DNA of 64,000 bases from Ambrosia x helenae (lineage: Eukaryota; Streptophyta; Magnoliopsida; Asterales; Asteraceae). The DNA is taken from NCBI GenBank assembly GCA_030844895.1, contig CM061231.1:131659023-131723022 (forward strand), written 5' to 3'. The position numbers were made by a program, and so were the translations under genes. The stretch's first letter is position 1, and the number at the start of each line of letters is the position of its first letter. Under the pieces are notes generated by a model. The model had not been told where the DNA came from and ran no database searches. It worked only from the letters and a program-made list of their open reading frames with translations. This document shows positions 47,297 through 58,210 of this stretch, one piece after another.

Positions 47297-47973
47297 TGTT
47301 GGATCAGTATGCTCTTTGACATTTTACTTGCTTATGAACACTTATATGTTTTCCAAGTTTAATCAGTTTTGCAAAGCGGAATAAGTTATAAAGTTTCACT
47401 ATCAACAGGAGTTATTACTCCCCCTGGATGTTTGCAAACTAAAGACAAGTTAATGAGAATTTAAGTATTAAATGTAAATGACAATAAATAAGCAGATAGA
47501 TTCTCAGTTAATGAAATGGAATAACTAGTAAGAGTTTTGAAGGATTTCAGTTTTCTATTTAAAATCAATATCTAAAATAGTGGGATGAACCCATCTATTT
47601 ATAGACCAGCAGATATATACAACTTGTTCAATACTTCAAACAAAAGCAATACTACAACAGGCTGTAGTCTTGCAACTTGTACAAAATGATAAAGTAATAA
47701 TAAACAACTAAACTACTAAAACATAAGGGCGGTGAAAAGATTCTTTTACAAGTGCTAATGAATGACAAACTACTGATGAGTAGTTTGTCTTCAGTAGACT
47801 TGTCTGGTTTGACTTCAGAACTTCTGATCTTTATTCTTCAGTACTTATTGAATTCTTCTTCAGTACTTGTGTCTTCTTTCTTCAGTAGTTCTATACTTAG
47901 GATATTTTTGGCAGAAGTATGAATTAGACTAAGGTTGGCAAAAGTGGTTTCTTCAATCCTTTCTGTACTTACA
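47297..47973 (-). repeat. 5' LTR of SIRE-like element
   Basis: On the minus strand it runs TGTAAGTACAG to TGATCCAACA, 677 bp. A TATAAATAG box on the minus strand lies near 47600. It carries several copies of the ACT(A/T)CTGA word in the U3 part (47755-47905). Confidence 0.9.
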
Positions 47974-47978
47974 TGTGG

Positions 47979-48649
47979 TATGGCTGAAGAGTCGTGTAAT
48001 CACATTTTCGCAGGTTGCTTAATTGCTCAGATCGATTATCTGGTGACATGTTTTTCTGTGGGTTAAATTCACGAGTTTGTTGCATGAATCCTTTGTTATT
48101 TGGATAGGCAAACCCGATCGAAGGGATGGAAGAAAATCATTTATACGATAGAGAGCGTTGGACACAACTTGAAGAATTTGGATAAATTTGGATATCCGTA
48201 TATGACAAAAAGTTCAAAGGAGGTGTAAAAGAAGACGTTTTTATATGGCTTAGTCATAGATCGAATTGTAAACTCATCGCTTGAACAATGGTGGAATTTG
48301 ACATTCTAGATTTGGTGCAACAAACTAGCAATAATCATTTATTTGTTTTTCTAGTTTTTTTTTTGGTGGTTTTATATTTATATATAGATGTTAGACTATG
48401 TGAGTGGGGAGATTGTATTGGGGGCATGAGTTAGAATGTGATAAAAGTGGGGTCCAAAACTAAAGCCTCTAGGGGAGCGAAGGGGCTTCGATTTCAATCT
48501 TCAAACAGTTATATGTTTTTTAAAGCCTAACCAACAAAAAAGCGTCACCTCGATCACCTTCAACCTTCGACCGCCCCACGTCGGTGGCGATTACCACGCC
48601 AAAGGGGCTACGCCATAAAAGAATTAAAAATGACAAAACTACTACAAAA
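47979..48649. other. No supported gene
   Basis: A plus-strand segment near 48220-48290 could encode VKEDVFIWLSHRSN, faintly like the end of a LINE ORF2, but this is too short to call. Nothing else was recognised. Confidence 0.4.
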
Positions 48650-49011
48650 TCTATACTATATTATAATGCATGAGGAAAAGGTAGTTTAAGATACCCAAAA
48701 GTTAATAACTTATTTTTCATTAATAACTTTTAAATGAGGGTAAAATAGTCATCATACATTATTTACATTCAATACTCTATCTTAGTTACACTTTAATCCC
48801 TTAAACTTACTTAACTTTTGCTTATTTAAATTATAGTTAAACTTCTTTTCCTTGTTTTAAGCAAACCATCACCCATTATTTTTAAATAGTCATATTTTTA
48901 TGCATGCGTTTATACTTTTATAAAAATATCACATCATAATAATGAGCATTTTATTATCTTTGATTTAAGTATAAGTATTGCTATTTTTTTTATTTTAAAA
49001 TCTTTATGTGC

Positions 49012-49670
49012 TACGTGATTAACGATATCTAGGAGTGAGAAATAACTAAACCGTTCACCAAAGCCAAACCAAAAAACAGATAAAACTAAACCAAAATCTA
49101 TTAAAAACTGAAAACATCTGATTTAACTTAAAATTGGTTATTGTTTTCTTTTTGTACCATTAGTTAACCCAAATTAGTTAAACTGAAACAAACCCATTAA
49201 TATATTCATAACAGAGTGTCCGCACGATGTGGTAAGGAACACAGACACTTCTAATGGTTCATGGTTGTGTTAGGTTCAGTTCGGTTATAAGCCTAAACCG
49301 AAACAAAATCGACATTATCGGTTTATCGATGTTGTTAACCTACCGGTTAATTGGTTTAGTCTATTTGGTTAGAATGTCGTTTTTAATTCGGTTTAGTTAA
49401 TTTTGTTTAATAACCAAAACCAAACTTTGCTTAAAATTTTGCTTAGAAACACATGAAATGAAGGTATAAATACATGTAATTGATGAATAAAAGACATAAA
49501 TGCATGAATGGTTCAGTTTTGATTTGTTAATTTTGGTTAATTTAGTGTACAAAAAAACCGATATTAGGTTAACTCGATTTTGGTTAATTTTCAGTTCGGT
49601 TTTGTATGTTTTTGTTCGATTTCGGTTGAGGTTTAATTATTGTTCACCCCTAGATATTGTTAATCACGTA
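49012..49670. mobile_element. TIR element of unknown superfamily inside the Helitron candidate
   Basis: The ends TACGTGATTAACGATATC with TAGGAGTG and, inverted, TACGTGATTAACAATATC with TAGGGGTG match over about 26 bases with two differences. The interior is rich in AACCGAAAC/GGTTCGGTT words and has no coding sequence. A TSD was not found, so the true outer boundary is unsure. Confidence 0.55.
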
Positions 49671-49801
49671 AAAAATCAAATTTTTAATGAAAAGTATATA
49701 GCAAATTATACTCTAATATGGTTTAAAGCTGAGTAGATAGGTTTATGAATTGTAGTGGCGGTATAAATAGAGGGGGTTTTAAAATTTTTAGCCATTATAA
49801 C

Positions 49802-50326
49802 TAGGCCTGTAAACGAACCGAACGAACACGATGTTCGTGATTGTTCATTTAATTTAACTGAACACGAACAAATAATCAAACACATTTTTGTGTTCATGAT
49901 CGTTCATTAAGAAACTTGTAATGTTCTTGTTCGTTTATGTTCGTTCGTTTAAAACCTAAACAAACAGTTCACGAACGAACATAAACGGACGTTCATGAAC
50001 ATAATAAATGTGAACGGTTTTGTATTACTGAAAAAAACCCAATTACTAATTGGTTATGCATTTATATAAGTAGCTAAAGCCCAATTTATTTTTATATTTA
50101 TGTAAATATAATTACATATGTAATTAATAAACTTAAACGGACATAAATAAACGAACATAAACGGACGTTCACGAACATAAATGGACAAACTCAACGTTTG
50201 TTCATTTAACTAAACAAACAAATTTTTTTTCGTGTTTGTTCGTTTATTAAATAAACGACATAAAGGAACTTCTCGCCGAACAAGTTCATGAACATCTCCT
50301 GAACATTCGATTCGTTTACATGCCTA
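49802..50326. mobile_element. hAT-like element, same family as 32922-33820
   Basis: The ends TAGGCCTGTAAACGAACC and GGTTCG-like ATTCGTTTACATGCCTA form TIRs. Read on the minus strand, its end shares GTTCGGCGAGAAGTTC and neighbouring sequence with the start of 32922-33820. Flanking 8-mers (ATTATAAC and TTTTTACC) match at only 5 of 8 positions, so the TSD is decayed or absent. Confidence 0.7.
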
Positions 50327-50825
50327 TTTTTACCTCTATTTCGTGTATTTATACTTCCATTTCATGTACTTCTAGGCAAAAAATTTTAGCCAAAGTTTGT
50401 TTTTGTTATTCACCAAAATTAACTAAACTGGACTAAAAACCGATTATCTAACAATACTAACCGAACCAAGGAACCAATTGTTTAATAAGATTGATTAATT
50501 GATGACTTTTGATTTTAGTTTCGGTTGAGGCTAATAATCAAACTTAACCAAACCATACACACCCTTAAAAGTGTTTGTGTTTCTCGCTGCATCGCGTGGG
50601 CACTCTACTAGTAATATTTAAATACATAAAAGAATTAAAGGAAATATAATTGGTTGTTAGGATTTCTTAAAATTCACATTGTCACCAAAGTTACAATTTA
50701 AACCCTAACTTTTATGGAGTGGTCGTGGTGGAACCAACTTAAGAGTCCAACATTTTAGTCCTAACATTTTACTAACATCAGGAGTACAGAGTTAATCTCT
50801 ACTAACTAAAAAAAACAAGCTTAGC

Positions 50826-51300
50826 TAGGGGTGAGCAGAAAACTGAAAAAACCAATTTAACTAAACCGCTAAAAAAACCGGAAAAAGCAAACTGAAAAAA
50901 AAAAACTTAACTGAAATTAGTGGTTCAGTTTCGGTTTTGCATTTTATAAAAACCGAAAAAACCCGAAACGAACTGAATAACCCAAAACATTATTTTTTTA
51001 ATATATCTTATACCCTGATTTAGGAATTATTAGTTTTATTCTTGAAGTTGTTACAAATATAAACATCTAAGAAAGATTCTTAAATCTTGGGTTGTAAGTT
51101 CTATTTTTAAATTTTATGAAATTATGTTCCAAAAACCAAAAAGGCAGAAAAACCAAACCGAACTGTTACTAAAACCAAAAAAGACCGAAACAAAAAAAAC
51201 CCGAAACCCGAATGGTTTTCAAAAACAAAAAACCAAACACTTCAGTTACGGTTATGGTTTTACAAAAAAGCCGAACCGAACCGAACCATGCACACCCCTA
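50826..51300. mobile_element. hAT-type MITE
   Basis: Terminal TAGGGGTGAGCA and, inverted, TAGGGGTGTGCA flank a region rich in ACCGAAA and AACCGAAC words. The 8-bp duplication AGCTTAGC is perfect (50818-50825 and 51301-51308). No coding capacity; a 63-residue Lys-rich frame inside is compositional. Confidence 0.88.
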
Positions 51301-51308
51301 AGCTTAGC

Positions 51309-51509
51309 TATTTAAAAAATTAAAACCAAAGTTACAATTTGCTTAAAGCACATTAACCATCTATATAATTAACACACATAATTATTCCACGTAAGCAGTC
51401 ACATAATCAAGCCTATTCCACGTAAAAAAAATCCAAAGTATATAAATCTCACTTTTTAATCGGTAAACACGTTACCCAATCGGAAATCTTCAAAAGCATA
51501 GCAATAGAA
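51309..51509. other. No gene seen
   Basis: AT-rich spacer; nothing recognised. Confidence 0.5.
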
Positions 51510-51697
51510 AAATGGTAATAATGATTAATGATACTCTGATAGTTTCCGAAAAGTGAAGGTTGAGGGTTTGATTCGGGTCAAGCCATATTTATTACATGTG
51601 GGAGTTTTATCTGAAGAGATCAACAATCTAGATGGGATGAGTAATCAGTATAAACTGACATAGAGTGTTACTTGCATCACTTGCCGTTCAAAAAAAA
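51510..51697 (+). mobile_element. Candidate SINE
   Basis: A B-box-like GGGTTTGATTCGG near 51567-51580 and the tail TTGCCGTTCAAAAAAAA (to 51697) fit a SINE whose tail matches the SINE at 26058-26374. No convincing A box or target duplication was found; GAAAAATGG before and GAAAATGG after are only suggestive. Confidence 0.4.
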
Positions 51698-52158
51698 GTT
51701 GCTGGAAAATGGATTGGTTTTCTAATCACATCACATTTATCAAGCAACATCGTTTGGTGGTATTGGTAAAATGTAGTCTCTGACTTTAAAAGGAGAGGAT
51801 TTTAATGTGCAACTTATGGTATATTTATCCTATAAATTTAGAAGTTGTTACAAAAAACCAACACTTTGATCATATTCATTAAATAGCACTAAAATATTAA
51901 AAAAACAAGCTTAACAAATTTAAATCATTTCGTAATTTTTTAATAACACTAAAGTATTTAGAAACAAGATTAATAAATTTAAATCATTTTTATATTTGTA
52001 TAGTTCTTACATATAATTCGTTTAGCGTATATTATAAAAGTAAAAAACAATTAAACTAATTTGTTACAAGTTTTCTTTTAAATTTGTAATCTTCTACCTA
52101 CAAAAGATTGTAAATGTTTATGAATCTTTTTTTTTTTAAAAAAGAAAATAATAATACA
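51698..52158. other. No gene seen; AT-rich
   Basis: Two similar blocks (AACAAGCTTAACAAATTTAAATCATTT-type near 51900 and again near 51965) form an imperfect tandem duplication. No coding sequence. Confidence 0.5.
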
Positions 52159-52226
52159 TGCTGCTGCCCGGACTCAAACCCGGGTCAGCAGCACAACAAC
52201 ACACCCGCTCCACCACTGGACCATGG
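52159..52226 (-). promoter_or_regulatory. tRNA-like module 1 in Gypsy-2 partial LTR
   Basis: Minus strand: A-box-like TGGTCCAGTGGTGGAG, then B-box-like GGGTTTGAGTCCGGG. Same orientation and relative place as module 1 in the other LTRs. Confidence 0.55.
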
Positions 52227-52848
52227 GGGTCTTTGTGATAATATCTGGAAACAATAAGTATAAAAACACCCCCTACCTGTTTCCTTTCTCTTCCCTTTTC
52301 CTCTGTTGCTGCACGCGCGATTACCTAGTAGAGTGGCCGTGATTTTTGCGACAATAATCATCACCTATTGCCTTATACTAAGCGACTAACCAATATATAT
52401 CAATTCTAGGCATAATCAACGCAATTAACAGCTTAAAACCTTCTAATTTGAGTCTATTATCACGCGTTAGGCTAAAAGACGGGTCAAAACCTTCCATCTA
52501 CAATCCAACCCTTGCCCTATAAATTGAACACCCTTAGACCTTCACAACTCGCCGATTAACATTCCCTCAACTCCAATTTCTGTTAAGAACGTGATTTTGA
52601 AGTCGTTTGATCATTTTTTTTACGTCTTCTTTGACAAGCTCTCGTACCCGATTAACGGCTCATTGTAAGTCTTTCTTTTGTGGGTTTCATCCTTCGGCAC
52701 ATGTAGAACAATAGCCCCAAGAATCCAGGGGCTATTGGTTTCTAATTGCTTTGATTGACAAATTAGGGCACGAATTAGATAGAATTGGGGAAGAACACAT
52801 GAAACAGATTGTGTATATAATTAATTTGAAACTATGTAATACACAACC

Positions 52849-52926
52849 AACTGGTGTAGACCAGTTGGTTTACACGTTTAATGATGGAACTCGAACCGGC
52901 CATGGGCCAAGGTTCGAACCCCACAA
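52849..52926 (+). promoter_or_regulatory. tRNA-like module 2 in Gypsy-2 partial LTR
   Basis: A-box-like TAGACCAGTTGGTTTA, GAACCGGCCATGGGCC and the B box GGTTCGAACCCC follow in order. Module 3 is lost by the junction at 52980. Confidence 0.6.
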
Positions 52927-52981
52927 ACATGGTTTTATTTTTTCTTAATTAAACCTATTATCAAAACTAACACATTTAACA

Positions 52982-53690
52982 AGACAGTGGTGAAAATCTT
53001 GCGTACAACACTCGATATCATGAGCTCAGCATATTGGTTCCACACATGGTTACCCCCGTCTCTCGAGCAATCGAGAAATATATCGAGGGATTGTCTGACC
53101 TAATTCAAGATGTAGTCACTGGAAGCAGACCCACTACGGTGGAAGAAGCCATCCAGCTTGCAGCCTCCTTGACTGACAAGCACGTCAAAAAGGAAATTTG
53201 GTTAGGAAAGGAACCAAGAAACCAGCTGAGAAGACCCCCACCCCTACTACTGAATCATCTAGAGTTGCTGTAGACAATACCGGTTCCAACACTAGGAAGC
53301 GGAAGTCCAGAGGTAGAAACTACGCTGTTGTAGCCCCAGTAACTCAGGCTCCAATAGCCCAGGCTCCAATGGCACAGGCTCCTCTTGTTAAGAAGGTTTA
53401 TAGTGGAAACTTACCCAAGTGTGCCACCTGTCAGTACCATCACCCCTCAAATTTTCCTTGTCGCCACTGTACCACCTGTGGTAGGTACGGTCATGTAGCT
53501 GCCACATGTCGATCAGTGCTTCGACCTCAACCAATCAATGCTCAACCAGTTAACCCTCAACCAGCCAACCCTCAACCAGCTCCCCCAAAACCCACAACCC
53601 ATAGCATATGGTCGAGCTTGCTTCAATTGTGGTGATCCAAACCACCTTAGAAATCAGTGTCCAGCACTTGTCCCAGCAAACCGTGCAACA
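52982..53690 (+). pseudogene. Gypsy-2 gag, C-terminal half
   Basis: It starts in the middle of the gag core (DSGENLAYNTRYHEL region) and continues PHMVTPVSRAIEKYIEG. One base is missing near 53195 (frame change) and one extra C near 53585 restores the frame. Both CCHC knuckles are present: CTTCGRYGHVAATC (about 53466-53510) and CFNCGDPNHLRNQC (53619-53660). This shows what the damaged Gypsy-1 region looked like. It lacks the capsid N-terminus and cannot work as gag. Confidence 0.85.
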
Positions 53691-56600
53691 AACCCAGTGG
53701 CTCGTGGTAGGGCTTTCAACATCAATGCAGCAGAAGCCCAGGAAGCAAATGATGTGGTGAATGGTACGTTTTTACTTGATGGTCATTATGCTTCGATTTT
53801 ATTTGATACTGGTGCGGATAAAAGTTTTGTGTCGTTAGCATTCGAACCTTTATTATCTCACACTCGCTCTAGATTAGGAGCGCCTTTCACTGTCGAGGTC
53901 GCGGATGGTAAACCCATCTCAATTGATTCCATCATCCAGGGTTGTACTCTTAGCCTTAACGAACATGACTTCACCATTGATCTCATACCCATGAAATTGG
54001 GGAGCTTTGATGTTATCGTGGGTATGGATTGGCTTTCTAAACATCATGCTGAAGTTGCCTGCTTTGAGAAATTTATTCGGTTTCCTCTCGCATCGGGTGA
54101 CTTTTTACGGGTTTATGGTGAGAAACCATCTAGTGGTCTTAAACTCATGTCCTGCACTCAAGCACAAAAATACCTACGTAAGAAATACGTAGCTTTCTTG
54201 GCCCATATCGTGGAAAAGAAAGGTAAAGACAAGAGTATCCAAGATGTTCCTGTTGTTCGTGAGTTTCCAGAAGTCTTTCCTGATGACTTACCTGGACTAC
54301 CACCGGTGCGTCCTGTTGAATTTCGTATTGACCTTGTACCTGGTGCCACGCCCGTTTCAAAATCTCCATACCGCCTTGCACCTTCCGAAATGCAAGAACT
54401 TGCGAGTCAACTTCAAGAGTTGGCAGACAAGGGTTTCATTCGTCCTAGTTCATCACCTTGGGGAGCTCCAGTCTTATTTGTAAAGAAGAAGGATGGATCT
54501 TTCCGAATGTGTATTGATTATCGGGAGCTGAATAAACTCACCATTAAATACCGGTACCCTTTACCCCGCATTGATGATCTTTTTGATCAACTACAAGGTT
54601 CGACTTGTTTCTCAAAGATCGATCTTCGTTCGGGATATCACCAACTTCGAGTTCATGAAGACGATATTCCAAAGACAGCTTTTCATACACGCTATGGTCA
54701 TTACGAGTTCATGGTTATGCCTTTTGGACTAACGTAGGCACCCGCTGTCTTCATGGATCTCATGAATCGCGTGTGCAAACCCTTCTTGGATAAATTCGTG
54801 ATCGTTTTCATTGATGACATTCTCATTTACTCCAAAACTAAATCAGCCCACGAACAACACCTTAGATAAATTTTGAGTCTTTTGAAGAATGAACAACTGT
54901 ATGCCAAATTTTCCAAGTGTGAATTTTGGCTTAAGGAAGTTCATTTTTTGGGACACATTATCAGTGATAAGGGTATACACGTGGATCCAGCTAAGATTGA
55001 GGCTGTTAAGAATTGGATTACACCCAAGTCTCCCACGGAAGTTCGCTCTTTTCTTGGCTTAGCGGGTTACTATCATCGTTTTATTCTCAACTTCTCCAAG
55101 ATTGCCTTACCTCTCACTTCTTTGACCCATAAAGATAAACCATATATATGGGGACCCAGTCAGGAAGAAGCATTCCAGACATTGAAGCAGAAACTGTGTG
55201 ATGCTCCAATCCTTACTTTACCTGACGGCAATGAGGATTTCGTGGTTTATTGTGATGCCTCTAACCAAGGTCTTGGTTGTGTTCTCATGCAACGAGGCAA
55301 GGTTATAGCATATGCATCACAACAACTGAAAAACCATGAGAAAAATTACACTACCCATGATCTTGAACTTGGAGCGGTCGTCTTCGCACTTAAGATTTGG
55401 CGGCACTATTTATATGGTACAAAATGTGTGATCTTCACTGACCACAAGAGTCTTCAACACATTTTCAACCAGAAAGATCTGAATATACGACAACGACGAT
55501 GGGTCGAGTTGTTAAACGACTACAACTGCGAGATTCGCTATCATCCTGGCAAGGCGAATGTTGTAGCCGATGCCCTTAGTTGTAAAGATCATGCCCGGCT
55601 TTATTGTGCTCAGGTCCAGTCTGATATCAAACTCCGCATCATTGAAGCCCAACATGTCTCTGTTACTGAAGGCAACATGTACGATGAAATGTCGTGTGGA
55701 GCCGAGAATCAGTTGGAAACCAAAAATGGTTTACTTTACTTCATGAACCGTCTTTGGATCCCTGACCGTGACAACCTGCGTACCTTCCTCATGGACGAGT
55801 CCCATAAGTCTCATTACTCCATTCACCCTGGTGCAGATAAGATGTATCAGGATTTGTGTACCTTGTATTGGTGGCCCGGTATGAAGAAGGACATAGCTCT
55901 TTATGTGGCTAAATGCCTTACTTGTTCCAAGGTCAAAGCTGAGCACCAACGTCCATCTGGTTTACTTGTGCAACCAGAAATTCCAGTGTGGAAGTGGGAG
56001 AACATTGCTATGGACTTCATCACGAAACTTCCACGCACCACTCGTGGGCATGACAGTATCTGGGTTATCGTCGATCGATTGACCAAATTTGCTCACTTTT
56101 TACCCATTCGTGAGACCTACACAGCTGAGAAACTGGCAAAAATCTATATCAGTGAGATTGTCAGCCGTCATGGTATTCTTCTAGACATTATTTCCGATCG
56201 TGATAGCTGGTTTACTTCTCGCTTTTGGCAGACATTTCAGTCCGCACTTGGTACACAACTGAATCTTAGCACGGCTTATCACCCACAGACGGATGGTCAA
56301 ACTGAACGAACCATCCAAACATTGGAGGATATGCTTAGAGCGTGCATCATCGACTTTGGTGGAAATTGGGACACGCACTTACCCTTGGTTGAGTTCTCGT
56401 ATAATAACAGCTACCATTCCAGTATTAACATGGCACCGTTTGAGGCACTTTATGGTCGCAAATGTCGTTCCCCTGTGTGTTGGAGCGAGGTTGGTGAAAC
56501 ACAAATCACCGGTCCTGAACTAATACAGGAAACGACAGACAAAATTCTTCGCATTCGTGAGAACTTGCAAGTTGCTCGAAGCAGACAGAAGAGTTAAGCC

Positions 56601-57062
56601 GATCAAAGGCGCAAGCCTTTAGAATTTCAAGTCGGAGACATGGTGCTTCTCAAGGTTTCACCTTGGAAGGGTATATTTCGATTTGGAAAGAAAGGGAAAC
56701 TTGCACCACGGTTTGTAGGCCCTTTTAAGATCCTTGAGCGAGTTGGGAAGGTGGCTTACAAGCTCGATTTACCACCAGAGCTCAATAATGTTCATCCAAC
56801 GTTTCATGTTTCTAATCTTAAGAAGTGTTTGGCTGAAGATAACCTCCATGTCCCTTTAGAGGATATCCAGATTGACGAGTCGATGCGCTTCATAGAAAAA
56901 CCTGTGGAGATTATGGATCGAGACGTCAAGACGCTTAAGCGAAGCCGAATTCCAATTGTCAAAGTTCGTTGGGAATCCAAACGAGGCCCAGAGTTTACTT
57001 GGGGGCGTGAGGACCAAATGATGTCGAAGTATCCTCATCTTTTTCCAGAGACTACCACTTGA
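53691..57062 (+). pseudogene. Gypsy-2 pol: protease, RT, RNase H, integrase (three stops)
   Basis: Continuous in one frame except for stops at 54735-54737 (Asn position in Gypsy-1), 54867-54869 (CAA to TAA) and 56595-56597 (Tyr to TAA). Protease ILFDTGADKSF is near 53797. RT has the FIDDILIYS active site near 54805, RNase H VVYCDASNQGLG near 55240, integrase HHCC near 55820-55950, and DDE motifs MDFITKLP, ISDRDSWF and TDGQTERTI. The C-terminal chromodomain-like segment ends YPHLFPETTT before TGA at 57060-57062. The stops are at different places from those in Gypsy-1, so the two copies decayed independently. Confidence 0.9.
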
Positions 57063-57084
57063 AGGAATTTCGGGACGAAATTTC

Positions 57085-57100
57085 TAAAAGTTGGGGATGC
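57085..57100 (+). other. Polypurine tract of Gypsy-2
   Basis: AAAAGTTGGGGATGC lies immediately before the LTR start TGTGACACC at 57101. Confidence 0.8.
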
Positions 57101-57293
57101 TGTGACACCTGTCACTTTTCTTTGTATTTTTTTTATAATTCTAAGTACGTTAAACTACAATTAATAAGACGTTATAGTTTCATCATCTTCGAACGTTTAA
57201 AAAAATATATTCTGTGACACTTTCGGGTTTGTTTAGTCATAATATATGTAATAATAATAATAATAGATGAAATGTTGTCAAAAAAATATGCTT

Positions 57294-57366
57294 GGTACGG
57301 GGTTCGAACCCGCGTCCCAAAGCGGTTCAAATGCACACCACACACCAACCAACTGGGCTACACAAT
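57294..57366 (-). promoter_or_regulatory. tRNA-like module 1 in Gypsy-2 3' LTR
   Basis: Minus strand: A-box-like TAGCCCAGTTGGTTGG, then GAACCGC, then B box GGTTCGAACCCC. A strong match to Pol III boxes with tRNA-like spacing. Confidence 0.65.
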
Positions 57367-57968
57367 ACATCTGATCTGAACCCACGCGAAAATAATTATA
57401 AATCATGTTTAACTTCGATCAGTTTGACTTGAAAAGTCAACTGATCGCATCGATCATCATCATCAATCTATCTTTACGCGTTTTTGATCCAATTATGGAA
57501 GGGTATTGATCACCATTGACTAGTACGCGTCAATTACAGAAAGAATCATTGATAAACATTCCTAAAATTTCCAATTATCCGCGTCATCATCATTCAAGAC
57601 GGGTCAACTTACCATTCGTTCTTTCAAGCCTCGGCACTATAAATTGGACCTCCCTAGACAATCACAAATCGCCGAAAAACTCTTACCCACCTTCAATTTC
57701 TATTAACAGACCTGCAATCATAGCATTTTGACTCGTGTTGACGTTTTTCTTTGATCGAGCATTCATACCGATTTCGAGTTTTTGTAAGTCTTTTCTTTTG
57801 TGGGTTTTAACCTTCGGCACCTTGTGAACAATAGCCCCAAAGATTCAGGGGCTATTGAACACGAATTGTAATGATTGGTAAATTAGGGCACGATTTGGGT
57901 AGAATTGGGGAAGAACACATGATACAGATAACGTATATAATTATTTTAGAACAGAAAATAAACAACCA

Positions 57969-58045
57969 ACTGATCTAGATCAGTTGGTTTACCCACTTTG
58001 TTGTGGAACTTGAACCGGCCTTTGGCCAAGGTTCGAACCCCACGA
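57969..58045 (+). promoter_or_regulatory. tRNA-like module 2 in Gypsy-2 3' LTR
   Basis: A-box-like TAGATCAGTTGGTTTA, GAACCGGCCTTTGGCC, B box GGTTCGAACCCC. GATCTAGATC at its start is palindromic. Confidence 0.65.
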
Positions 58046-58137
58046 GTTAACTTTATTTTTTCTTATTTAAACTAATTATCAAAACCAACACTTTTAACCT
58101 ATATAATTAATTTGAATCCAGTTTAATTTGTTCTCAG

Positions 58138-58210
58138 GGTGTGGCTCAGTTGGTGGCCACGCTTGTGATAAAACCCGAACCGGCCAGAGGCCCGGGTTCG
58201 ATTCCCATAA
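58138..58210 (+). promoter_or_regulatory. tRNA-like module 3 in Gypsy-2 3' LTR
   Basis: A box TGGCTCAGTTGGTGG, spacer CTTGTGATAAAACCC, GAACCGGCCAGAGGCC and B box GGTTCGATTCC. This is the best tRNA-like match of the set, but still without a paired acceptor stem. Confidence 0.7.

Larger units (their letters stand above)
36978..47973 (-). mobile_element. SIRE/Maximus-like Ty1/copia retrotransposon with third ORF
   Basis: The element is about 11.0 kb on the minus strand. The 5-bp duplication TGTGG flanks it exactly (36973-36977 and 47974-47978). The 5' LTR is 47297-47973 and the 3' LTR is 36978-37540 (missing about 103 bp at its outer U3 start, facing the third ORF). Coding order on the minus strand is gag, protease, integrase, RT, RNase H, then a long extra ORF. 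A long gag with two CCHC knuckles and an extra 3' ORF is characteristic of the SIRE/Maximus lineage; lineage is inference from that structure. Multiple stops and frame changes indicate an inactive copy. Confidence 0.92.
48650..50611 (+). mobile_element. Candidate non-autonomous Helitron
   Basis: It begins TCTATACTATATTATAATG after an A and ends GCACTCTACTAG before a T, which fits the Helitron rule of 5'-TC, 3'-CTRR and insertion between A and T. A weak hairpin (CGC...GCG) lies just before the end at about 50584-50597. No RepHel coding sequence is present. Two TIR elements lie inside. The hairpin is poor, so this remains a candidate. Confidence 0.5.
52159..52980 (+). repeat. Partial 5' LTR of Gypsy-2
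   Basis: Aligns with the 3' LTR around the shared GTGGGTTT, CCTTCGGCAC, ACAATAGCCCCAA and GGGGCTATTG blocks, but with many mismatches. It stops at TTTAAC, where gag sequence begins. Confidence 0.75.

Noticed and set aside
48200..48300. Terminal fragment of a LINE ORF2
   Set aside because: About 14 residues of vague similarity and no tail; insufficient.
48614..50639. 15-bp direct repeat taken as a LINE-type target duplication
   Set aside because: No poly(A) end or LINE/SINE sequence lies inside the repeat; chance similarity in AT-rich DNA is likely.
51490..51720. Target duplication for the SINE candidate
   Set aside because: Only GAAAAATGG versus GAAAATGG, not adjacent to the tail; too weak.
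58138..58210. Genuine tRNA gene
   Set aside because: A and B boxes fit, but no paired acceptor stem or clear anticodon arm could be drawn, and the module repeats within LTRs.
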